From Nectonema munidae (lineage: Eukaryota; Nematomorpha; Nectonematoida; Nectonematidae): a DNA stretch of 64,000 nucleotides. The first letter of the stretch is position 1. Each line of letters opens with the position of its first letter. Below the pieces are notes generated by a model. The model was given only the letters and a program-made list of their open reading frames with translations, ran no database searches and was not told the origin of the DNA. The stretch is taken from NCBI GenBank assembly GCA_030549495.1, contig JAUIRK010000059.1, forward strand, positions 186,001-250,000, given 5' to 3'. Positions 10,930 through 22,900 of this stretch are shown one piece after another. The position numbers were made by a program, and so were the translations under genes.

Positions 10930-13900
10930 GTATTTGTCTATTACTTTTATTAAAAAATTGTATAAAAAGAATAACATCTTTTGTGTCGCTATAAAACAAA
11001 TTAGAAATCATGGAGATGGTTTTTTCTAAGTGAAATGTTAATTTATGTTTGAACATAGGCCTAAAAATTATCAAAAGACTGCATGGATAAATGTTTTGCA
11101 AAAACTATTATCAATTCGTTATAATAAATTTTTTTAACTGTAATCTTTGAAATTTTTTTGCCTATGATACATATCATCGCTTGCTATGTAAGTAAAAAAC
11201 ATTTTTACTAAGAAAAATATTGATAATTTTTTCCAAATTTTTTGTAACACCTCTTTGAGGTATAACTTAAGTCAAAAATATAAGTATATATAAACTTTAG
11301 TTTGATCGCTATGATTAAATAAAAATTACACTTCTGATAAAAGAAGTAATTAACATCTTTTTCCATCTCAGAGAGATAACTTCGAAATGAATTACTATTT
11401 TAGTTATCCGATTTGCAGCTTAGTATATATTATGATGTGTAATAGTGTGCCATGGAATCGTGACCTAAAAATAATTTCGAACATTCGCTTTGCAAATCTT
11501 GCATGAAATGTTTAGTAAACAATTTATATAATTTTTACGCTTCAAAATATCTCCCCTATTTGCTCTGAAATATAAAGGGCTTACTTTTTTTTTTTTAGGA
11601 ATATTGTTTATTTGTGTAGTTTCTATTAAGGTTGGCAATTATCTTGGATATTTGCGTGGTACACTCTATAAGAAGTATCCATCATTATGGCGTAAAGTAA
11701 TTGGACCTGAAGAAAAACGTGAGATATTCAAAGGAAGTATGTTTTCAATAATTTGTATCATTCACCTAATAATATTTTTGTGTAAATAATACTTTGCGAG
11801 GGTCTAAATTAAAAAAATATCATTGACTTCGCTTCATCTGGAGGAACTTTTTTCCATGAAATATTTATGTATGCACTATATATTTCTAGCTACATAATTA
11901 CACATCTTCATATACATTTAAACTTCTAACCTCACTCCACTTATTCATTGAAAAAAATTTCCATATAATACTAAAATCTCTTTACCCTTTCATGTCCTTG
12001 ATATCAAATATAAGGATAAAAATCAAAACTTAGTTAACCAATTTTATATTAAAAGAATAAATAATTTTTTGGGTAAAGTTATTTACAACATTCTTTCAGA
12101 AAGGCCATCATGAAACCAGTGGAGATCTTGATCAGTAACTTCACAGCCTTCAAAAAATTTAGGAATCACCTCAACTCCCATTGAGGCTTTGGTTTGCGGT
12201 TTAAATCTAATTTTCATTTGGCTGATTAAAATGTCTAACAACTCAATAGTAAGATATTTCCTGTTATAGCCTTCTGATGCTTCTGCTTCTATGTTATTTC
12301 AATTTGTTGCTTACCATATGTCCTTGATTTACTGGGCAAAATATCAAAGTTAGCGGAAATGTCTACTGGTTCTCTCATCCAAATTTTGTAGCGAATTCTA
12401 TGTTATTGCGTATCATCATCAAGTGCATTTTGGACAACATATACTTCTTCCATTCCTCTATAAACAACACTTTTTCTTCCTTGCAAAGCAATAGTAAGGG
12501 GCTTGCTGTATGCTAAGTAGCACTTCTATAAATTGAAATGAGGTAATAGTCATCATGAATCTAGATCAGAGGTGGAGAACCTTTTTGTGCATGAAGGCCA
12601 CCTTACAATTTGTCGTCGCTCATGCACTGAACAAATTATTATTTTTATTTTCAGTTATTTTATCCCCTTGTAAGACATTTAATAATAACAATCTAATAAA
12701 AGAACGACAGGTGTATATATTTATCAAAAACAACATTTTCAAATATTTTATTTAAGTAAGTAGGTACTTTTTATACAAGTATTAATTAATAATATTCTTA
12801 TAAAAAAGACAGGCGTATAAACATTGAGAATATGAAGTTTTTAAATATTTCATTTAGGTAAGTAGGTCCTTTTTATACAAATTAATGACTTCTTTGAGTT
12901 TGCTTCTTTTGAGAAAGCATTTTGATATCAGGCTCCAACATAGTGGTTCTTAATTTTAATTGGTCCTCCAAATGCTCATCTTTCAACTGTGTTCTCAGCG
13001 AATTCTTTATTTGCGTCAAGTACGAGAATCTGGATTCACAACAGTATGTTGTAGAAAAGCAGGAAATCAGTCTGCGTGCATGTTCACGAAGACGAGGATA
13101 TTCTACCGCCTTTTTCCAAATTTCAATAGGATCTTCTTTGTTGTCAAACACAGATTTCAGGATATTATCTTCAGACATTTCAATTAGCTCCACCTGTAAC
13201 TCTTCGGGAGCATCTGATACATCAACTAAGTGAGGCTGAAAAGCAAGTTTCAAAGTCACTGAATCTTTTATTGTATTCAGTAAAATATTAATGAGTCTAC
13301 AACTAATCGGTATTCTTTAAAAGATTCATAGATATCTTCTTTCTCACTCATCACCTTCGTAAACTGGGGAAAGTGTTCTTCTGAAAGTTTTGATTGAGCC
13401 AAAAGAGACTTGAAAAACAACAACTTTTTTCTAAATAGCAGAATTCTTTGCCACATATCATAAATAAATTTATTTCTGCCTTACAATGAAATGTTAAACT
13501 CATTTTCTTTTGACATAACATCACATAAAAAAGCTACATCTCTGTAAAAATTTGGATCTGATAATTCACAATGTTTGTCACTTTCTTTGAAAAAGTCAAT
13601 TATTTGCCTTCGTAAAGACTTTTGAATGATAAGGCAAATCTACTCTAATTACTTCGTCATCCATGATCAGCATGTTTGGAAATTGACGATGCTTCGTGGT
13701 ATTTGCTCGAATATAGTTAACAATACTTATAACCTTTTGCAAAGTATCATTTAAAATGACAGATTTTACACAGATTTTGTTCATGTAAAATACAATGAAA
13801 AGAAATCAGTTCATTTGGATCTTTGGTTTCTCTTTTAAGATGCGCAATACCCTCGCTTGACGGATTCTATGTATTTTTTCCGCTCTCAACATTAAAACGC

Positions 13901-16900
13901 TATTTACACAAAATTTTATTATAGAAACCTCAATTACCACTAACATGTAAATGTTCTTTACAATTTTAAGTTTACTCTTTACTAAAAAAATTATTTTGTG
14001 GCTATATTTTTTACCAAAACTTAAAAATAATAAATTTATCATAAAAAATTAATAGATGGCGTTAATTTATGTATATAATAATTTTAAAAAATTTATGGAT
14101 TTAACTTTACAACGCATATATTTATATTTTCAAGCTATTCTCATAACACGAATAACCGGTTTTTACTTCAAAAAAAACTTAGTCTAAAAAAGTCAAAAAA
14201 AATATAACAGGTGTTAAAAATTTATTTTAAAACTATAAACTTAGAGGCATTTAGAGCAAATAACTTTAGAATGATATTTACAAACCATATTTCCACATTT
14301 TGCACATTGACGCGAAGTTCTGTTTTTTCTTGAGATGCAAAGAAAACATGAAGCTTTGTTTGATGATGTAGGTTCTACTTCACTACGACTTTCAAAACCA
14401 TAGTATGATAATAAATGCTTGACATCAAGGGATAACTCTGAAGTTAGATATCTTATTTTCATAGATTCTTCAGCCATTCGCAGGGCAAGCATTTTTATAA
14501 ATATCTTTCTACCGCCTTGTTTTGTGTTGGGGAAATCCCTAGGGCTATTGAACTTTGCTATAACCCATGAGTTCAGCGCACTAATATCTAGATAATTTGA
14601 AAATAGCGCAAAAGTCCACTTTCTATTGGGTTTATACGATTTGTAAGCTCTTAGCATTTTATTCACAACATCAACTCCACCTTTGAACTTGTTGTATTCC
14701 AACAAGCTCTCAGGTTTCGAAGCAACATTAGTGATTTACACGTTTTTATGCTGTGACGACATAATATATACAACTTTGAAGTTACGTACGGCATGACGTC
14801 TAGGTATATACGCGCTCAAAGAAACATAATCGGAATATATTATTCTACTTTCGCATTCACTAAGTCGCAATTCTCTAAGATAGGGGGGTCTAAATACTAA
14901 GAGGACAAATCTCCTATTTGACATAACAGTTCCGCACAATGATAAATTTTTTGTACTACACCAAACAGCTAAGGAATGACTAGTAAAAAATCTATCCGTG
15001 TAAATGCCACACCCTTCAGGTATTTTACTATTTTCAATTAGTCTTTTGCAAATATTTTTACCCAGAAAAGTAAGTTCCATCAGAAATACCACCCACATAG
15101 ATTTTGGCAGATAAAATTTAGCGTCGTTTATGTGATATAATTTTATACCGTAGTGTCCGGGTTTTTTGGGGTCATATATTTTGACCGGACATCCTCCCCT
15201 AAATGTAACAAACTGTTCATCTATGGTAACGGCTGAATGAGGATTCCAATACAATGAAAAAACTTTAAAAAATAATCATGGATTTTACGAATGGGACTAA
15301 TCTTGTCATTAGCATCTCTTTCGTTTTTTTTTTGTCAAAACGTAAAAATAGGTGAATGAGAGTAAACATATCGCGTCCCAAGCAACTTCGTAAAAAAGGA
15401 CTCCCAGCATTTGAAAATATTTCAGCAGTTTTAACTTTTTGATCACCATTTTGGCCGATGTAAATCAAAGAGCCAAAGTAAGCGAGAAGATGGGAAACAC
15501 TAAACTTTGTGTAGCAGTGGTACAAGTTTACGTACTTAGGATTAGTCGATCTAAAAAATAAAATTTGTTTTACTTATAATTGGATTCCATTTTGTGCATT
15601 GTCATTGAGTACAAGTATTGAATAAGTTCAACATCGAAAAAAAGTTTAAATATGGAAAAAATATCGTTTAAATTTTTAGCAGAGCTTTTAGGACCTGGAG
15701 GTCTGGAGATCGAATTGCGAATATTCAAACATTCTCTTCTTCCTACTCCACTACTTCTTGGCTCCGAAAAATATTCAGTAGAATCAGGAGCAATCAGATT
15801 TTGATCAAAAAAGTCAATTTCACTAGACATGTTCGAGATTTGAGATGTCTCATTATCAGAATCACTGAAAGTTGAAGAAGAGTTATCGGAAGAAGACATG
15901 CTATAAAGGAACAGGATAAAGAAATTCTTTCAAGTCAACGTGTATAAAGAAAAGGAGTACGCAACAAAAAGTATTGAGCAGATGTTCACAAAACTTCGAG
16001 AAAAATATGTGCTTTGTTTTCATTATGAGTTGATGGTGCAATTTATTATATGCGTAGCACGTAAACATAAGCGGATTGCCAGAATTTATATATAAATATT
16101 TATGCCAATGATATCATGATAAAACCATATTATACATCTATTACGTAATAGTTTTTTATCATCAACAAATCTTTGCGTTCAATAGCATACAAAATCAGTG
16201 TGATTTTTCTCAAGAAGCTACAGCTTATCAGTAAAATATCGATCTAGAAATTTTTAGCAAGGACAAAACTAGTAGCAGTACTGTCACCCAATTCCTCTTG
16301 TTTTACAGTTTTACACAATTATAATTCCTACAATGATAACACTGGTCAACACAATATTTTTGGCAGGCAAAGTGAGACTGGTTTCTGGGGTTTTCAAGGG
16401 CGCTGAATCCGAATCTGACATTTGTTTTTTCAAGTTGGCTCTAGTTTTGGAGATATCACAGGGGGGTCGTTCGTCTGAAATCACCCATTCGCGACCATAA
16501 CTAAACGTACAAAAAACGGCTAAATAGTGCAAAAATGTCAGATATTGATTTTTATGATAATCTAAAACCACAAAGACAGTGTAAAATCTCAATCTAACAA
16601 GTTAAGTTAGATATAACATCATTTCATTTATCCTATAATAACTGAACACTTTTCATAGATTTCGAGAATATACAAAAAATTTGCTAAAAATTTACTGAAT
16701 TTTAATGCAAAGCATTTATTATACACTAGATTCTTAGTTACAATGAACACACAAAACAATATTTTATTCACAAAAGTGAAATTGACGTTTATACGATTTT
16801 CGCTTGTGAGCAACTTTCGGACAGTCTCTCAAAAGGTTCCAGCAGTAGTCTGCCATCATGTGCTCATCCCATTTGCCTTGATACCTCTCTTCCATTGTTT

Positions 16901-19900
16901 TGATGTCTTGATGGAATCTCTCTCCTTGCTCCTCACTGTAATCACCAAGATTACCAGGAAATCTGTCGAGGTGGCTAAACAAGAAATGAACTTTAATGCT
17001 CACATTTGCCCCTAGTTTTTCGTATGCAGTAAGCATCTTACGGACCAATTGCTTGTAATTATCAGCTTTGTGATTTCCCAAAAAGTTTGTCACTACATCT
17101 GTGAAGGACACCCAAGCATTTAACTCAACCCTGTTCATATGATTAGTGAAGTCAGAATCCCTCATGAGCGTTCGAATCTGAGGTCCATCGAAGATGCCAC
17201 CTTTAGCTTTTTCGATGGAAAGACCTGGAAATTGCCTGCATATGTACTTGAAGCAATCCCCATCTTTGTTCAACGCCTTAACAAACTGCTTCATGAGCCC
17301 TAGTTTTATGTGCAATGGAGGGAAGATGATTCTATCCCTGGGTACCAAAGGCTCATTGATGACGTTGGCTGTGCCGACTTCGAGACTTTCTCGTTCTGGC
17401 CAGTTCTCCCTTCTCCAGTGCTGGTTTCTTGCTCTGCTATCCCACAAACAAAGAAAGCAGGGATACTTTGTGTACCCACTTTGCTGACCAAGCAGAAAAT
17501 TCACCATTTTCAAGTCCACACAAATCAGCCATTTATGAGTGTTGTAATTTAGTTTTTCAAGAACAAATTGGATACCATCATACTCTTCTTTCATCTTGGT
17601 AGAATGGCCAATTGGTACAGGAGCAAACTTATTGCCATTATGCAAAAGTACAACTTTTAGACTTGATTTCGAGCTATCTATAAAGAGACGCCAATCTGCT
17701 GGGTCATATGACGAGATCCCCATGCAGTTAAGAAGTGCAGAAACGTCATTACAAAAGACCAGGTCATCTTCTTTAGAAAAGAAACGAAGCAAGCTGCCTT
17801 CCCTTGTCCTATAGTATGTTACTTTTGTGCCAGAATCAAGAATGTTTTTCTCTTGGAGTCGTGATGCAAGAACTTCAGACTGCTCCTTCGACAAACAAAG
17901 GTCTCGCACTAGGTCATTAAGTTCAGATTGATTGAAAAGCTGAGGGCCATTTGAGGGTTCTTCATAGTCACTACAGCTATCACCACTTGATATTGAAAGA
18001 TCAGCTGGAATCTCTTCGGTTTCATCGATTTCAGGCAGACTGGTGAAAACAGGCACAGGTAGATCCTCAGAGTGCGCAACAGGACGGATAGCAGAATCCA
18101 GGCTCGGATACTGCCAATTTGCTTTCTTGTGCTTGTTAAACCCCGTCATATCATTGATACAGAAGTAGCAGTGATCAAAATGATTCTTGGGCTCTCTCCA
18201 CACCATTGGTACAGCAAACTTCAACTTCAGCTTACCATTGGTCCAACCGCGGAGACTTTCTACACAGGTTTTGCACACCATATGTGGGGCTCAAGACTTA
18301 TCTTGGTCACCTAGTTTCATATCGAAGTATGCTTTGTACGCCCTCTTGACAAAGTCTGTAATATTCCTCTTTTGTTGTGCCATCATATACTGTCCACAGA
18401 TGTAACAAAAGACATCCGGTTCATATCTACAACGTCTTTTAGAAGAACTCATTTTCTCTCTGGAACTCATTTTCAACTCTGGAATAAAAAAGGAAAAGAA
18501 TTAAAAAGAAAATTCTTAAATACTGTTTTAAAAACACTACATACATAATAATTATTATGTATTTTCTGATATTATTATTTACTGCTTCTATATTGAAGTA
18601 TTTCAGGGAGAATTTTAGCAGTTTAGGCTTATTTGAGGCTATCAGTATCTTCTAAACTAGAGCCAATCAGACAAAACCAATGTTATATTCGTAATCAGCG
18701 ACCTTCAAAACCCCAGAAAACACTCCTAGATGGTCTGCCAAAGAAAAAAAATAAAAATTTGTTGACCAGTGTAATTCCTAAGTAGATTCCAAAATACAGA
18801 GAAAGGAATAAAATAACTCATAACTCTTCTAAATCAGTAAAAATTTCAAAAAATTTGATAAATCCATAATATGAAATTTTTTTTATATTTTATTTAGATG
18901 GCGTTAAAAAATATATGTAAAAATAGATTTTTTTAATATTAGATCAAATAAATTGATAATTAATTTTATTTTATATTTTGTTTAATATTTTTATCAATTA
19001 AGGTTTTTTTATTGAAATTTTGTCATCACGCGTTTATAGTTATCACTATTAAATTTCTTTTTAGGAAGACACATAACGTTATAAGAATAGCGGAAAAAAT
19101 ATATTGAGTCCGTCAACGGTGTTAGAACAAATAAGTCCGTCAACGGTGTTAGAACAAATAAGTCCGTCAAGCGAGGGTTAAGGGTGCCGAAAGCAAATAA
19201 TTCTTCAAATATTTGAAAATTATCAGTAATAGCACGAATAAAATACAATACTTGTGCTGAATCTGTGGAATCTGTCGATTTATCCACAGCTACTGAGTAA
19301 TACACATTTTCTTTATGGATTATATTTTTGAGTTGCTCTGTTACATTACAGGCCAATTCATGCTGTCGATCTGTATTTCCTTCTTGAAAGAGGAACCTCT
19401 TTATATTTGTTAACGTTATATGGATCTACACATCACCACTTCTAAAATACATTCCTTCGCGAGTTCTGCATCGGTGAATGGTTTACCCTTTTTTCCAAGC
19501 AAATATGCAACTTTATAGCTGGTTTCTGTCGCAGCATTCCCTTTATGTAACACAGAATGGAACAATTGTCTTTGCTTTTGCTTTCCATCTTTCAGTTTCT
19601 GCCGTTCTAGCTTTCGAGACTCACCCTCTAATTTGGCATATTTATTGTCCTTGTGAAGAGCGTAATGTTGCTGTGCATTGAATTTCGTAACCGTTACAAT
19701 TGTGGTATCACACAGCAAGCAAGACATTTTGCCGCCACTATTCACTAAAAAATATTGCAGTTTCCATTCTTCATTAAAGATCATATTTTCTTCTTTCAAA
19801 GTTTATAAGCTTTTTACATTTCTTACAAGCGATTCTACAGTTTTTTTGCATAAAACGCAAATTCTAACAGGAGAGAATTCAGGTATATGACCATATCCAT

Positions 19901-22900
19901 CAAATCTTATTTCTTCATGTATTTGGTTTGAGAGACCACTCCTTAATCTTTTTCTATTTACAGGTGATCTTTTCAATAAAACTTGCACAATCAATCTTTT
20001 AAAGTCTTTTTGAGGTTGATTATTTTGATTGATTATGTTGTTCAATCTCCAAGCATTTATCATAAGGTTCCAGTACCATTTTTTTTCCTTTGATGGAAGG
20101 TCTCCAATCAGCAAGACTTCTATCCAAAACATGAACTCCACCCATGCATGAGTTGTATGATTTGACCAAATTTGGTCTTTTTACACTCATCTTTTCTTGA
20201 TTTTGCTCTTCTGTTGACGTAATTTATAGAATGCACGCATTCAAAATTCCTGCAAATAATTACGATAGAATTGTCTTTCCATACGACTCTTTCTAAATCA
20301 CTATTAAAAAACGCTTCAAAATTGTCTCTAGACTCTCTTTTAAACTTATTCAAGTTTATAAGAGCAGATTCTTTCAGCCTCTTTTTTCTCATAGTTACTG
20401 TGGCTCTAAAGCCTCTTTTTTGAGATCCTTTAGTACTTGAAAAGAAAAAGAAATGATCAAAAAACAATTTGTGTTCAGAAGGATTTTTTATAATCTTGAT
20501 GCAATCTTCAATGACTTTTATACCTAGTGGAATTTTTTCAACATTAGTTTTACCTTGATAAATTGAAACATAAAAAGGAACTCCTGTTTTTCCCGATAAG
20601 ACCCATAATTTATTACCAAATCGAATCGGCTTTCCTTTGATGAATTGCTTGCAACTGTATCTGCCAAAATATGGAAGCATTGATTCATCTATTGACAAAC
20701 ATTCTTCGAAAACACCAAAGCTATTAAGTTTCTCATTTAGTAAGTCGTACAACTTTTCAACTTTTGCCATTTTTCTACTAGAAAGGTTTGAGTTGTCTGT
20801 AATATGAAGAAAAGACTTAATTTCTAAAAATCTTCCACGGCTCATCACCATAGTTACTGCTTCACAAGTAAGATTATTATGCCTACAAAATTTAAAAGTT
20901 TTTCATAATCTAAAGTGAAACTTTGATTGTTTTTGTCAATATGAGCGTATAATAATGTTTGATCCAAAATGACATCAAATATATCTTTGAAAAAAAGTGA
21001 AAGACTTGCCATTCATTTTAAAGATTTAAATCTGAGCATTTTTCAATAACTTTTTTATAAAAATTGTTTTTTTCTATTGAAGTAAATTCAAATATACTTC
21101 TTTTTTTCCCAAGCATTATTTTTTGACTTATAAATCTTTTCTTTATTTTCTAAAATATCATCTTCATAAAAAACTTCAACTTCATCACAAGTTTCTTCTG
21201 GTATCCCTTCATTTTCAAAATTATCTTCATCGACATCTTCATCTTCACTAATATTTTTACTATCATTTGGTGGTCCAGTAAGAACAACATCAATTTTTTC
21301 AAAATTAGAAGCTTCAATTTCATCAAAGCCGTCTTATAGAAACAAAAATTTTGAGTTTTTTATTCATTTTATTTTTATCTAAAAATTTATTTTATATAGA
21401 AAATTGATCATGTAAAGACCAACCACTACATTTGTAGTGGTGAAAATAAACTTAAAAAGAACACCTGAATTTCAAATACTACTTTTTAAAATTATTAGAT
21501 GAATTCTTGTAGTTTTTTGAAATATATTTATCACTAAAAAGGTTTTAAGAAAAAAATAGAAATGGAAAAATAAAAGATGAAAACGGAGTGAATCAAAAAG
21601 AAAAAAAATATTTCAAAATGACAAACTTAAAATATAAAAAAAAGAAAAGGTTGTAAAAAATTAAAATATTTGATCTATATATGTTTATTCAATTTTTTTT
21701 TAATGTGATTAAATTTTTTTCAATTTTTACTTTTTTTAGTTATACAAAAGGCAAAAAAGGACACTCACCTAAAATTAGAAGCAATTATCGCATATTAGTT
21801 TAGAGTGTAATTTGCAAGTTTGAATGGTGCATTTCGAACATTTTCTGGTGCTTCGTTTTTCCATGGGTAGGCATAAAAAACAAAATCCTCTGGGGGAAGA
21901 AGCTGAAGATGGAGTTGGTTGGGAAAAGCCATAAAAGTTGTGGAGGGATTTAGTTTTCAAGTTTGTTTGTGCTAGATTAGATCTTACTCTCATTGATTCT
22001 TGCGATAAAAGTAGAGAGAGCCTTTTTTTCTCCCTCCACTTTTTATAGAAGGAAAATCTTGCGGGGAGTTGAACTTGGATATGATAAAGGAGTTCATTCA
22101 AGCCATGTCCAAATAATTGCTGAATATCGCCATCGGCCACCTTCTACAAAGCTTATAGCTTCGATTTTGCTTGAGCATCCGGTTGCCAACATCTACTCCA
22201 CTTTTATGCTTGTTATATTCAATCATTGATTCAGGTTTGCCCGCAATACAAGTTATTTCAACTTTTTTCGGTGTTGTGACGATAAAATGTAAACAACTTT
22301 GAAATTTCGTTTCGCATGTCGTTTCGGAATGTATGCCGAGAGAGAAGCATTTTTCGAATAAACTACACGAGTTTCACACTCATATAACTTCGCTCTTCTA
22401 AGCCGGAAATATATATTTCAGGTTTCATGTAATAAAAGCTTTTTGAATCGTTTATTTGTTAAATTTTAATACCATAATGCCCTGGTTTTTTTGGATCGTA
22501 AATTTTGGAGTTGAAATTTCCTCTGAAACTAACCAATTGTTCATCAATAGTCACAGCAGTATCGGGAGTCCAATATTAAGCAAAAACTTTATAGAAGTGA
22601 TCGTGTAAAAATCTCACTGCAGCAAGTTTATCATTGTGGTTTCTAATGCTTTTATCAACAAAAGAAAGAAAATAATGCATTAGAAAAAAACATTTCTCTT
22701 CCAAGAGAAGCTTTTAGGAAAGGTGAACCACAGGTTTCACTGAAAAGTGTGAAAATGTCAACTTTTTGGTCCAAACATTCACCGATGTGTAACAAGCAGG
22801 CAAAATAAGAAAGTAGGTGATGCACTTCAAATTTGTCAAAACAATGCTTTAAATTTTTATGTTTAGGGTTTACTTTTCTAAAAAAAAAAGGTGTATAAAG

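Larger units (their letters stand above)
16331..18772 (-). mobile_element. element X: unclassified DNA transposon with long inverted repeats
   Basis: A 2.44-kb unit carrying one long minus-strand gene between inverted repeats of about 120 bp (16339-16455 and 18655-18772), which both begin ACACTGGTCAACA. AATTCCTA directly follows the right end (18773-18780) and occurs at 16323-16330, eight bases before the left repeat, so an 8-bp target duplication is likely. It lies inside the 5' region of piggyBac 1, making it the youngest layer of the intron 2 stack. I cannot place it in a named superfamily: the ends are not those of piggyBac, Tc1/mariner, PIF/Harbinger or the hATs seen here. The repeats and duplication are direct observations; 'transposon' is inference. 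Confidence 0.75.
13846..19181 (-). mobile_element. piggyBac copy 1 (CCCTCGCTTGACGGA ends), itself invaded
   Basis: The ends are CCCTCGCTTGACGGA at 13850 and its complement finishing at 19177. The right side has the expected TTAA (19178-19181); the left flank reads AATA, so the site duplication has decayed or was lost with a flanking deletion. The transposase is on the minus strand at 14241-15899. Without the 2.44-kb element X inserted in its 5' region (16331-18772), piggyBac 1 would be about 2.9 kb. It is inserted in the transposase gene of the older hAT. Confidence 0.85.

Noticed and set aside
11604-11789. 61-codon frame starting at TTG upstream of exon 2
   Set aside because: It is SMARCB1 exon 2 read through the acceptor and donor; the residues before VGNYL and after the GTATGT donor are intron.
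16764-18281. 505-codon frame as an intact host gene
   Set aside because: It is enclosed by inverted repeats and an 8-bp direct repeat inside another transposon and has an in-frame stop upstream, so an element gene is more likely.
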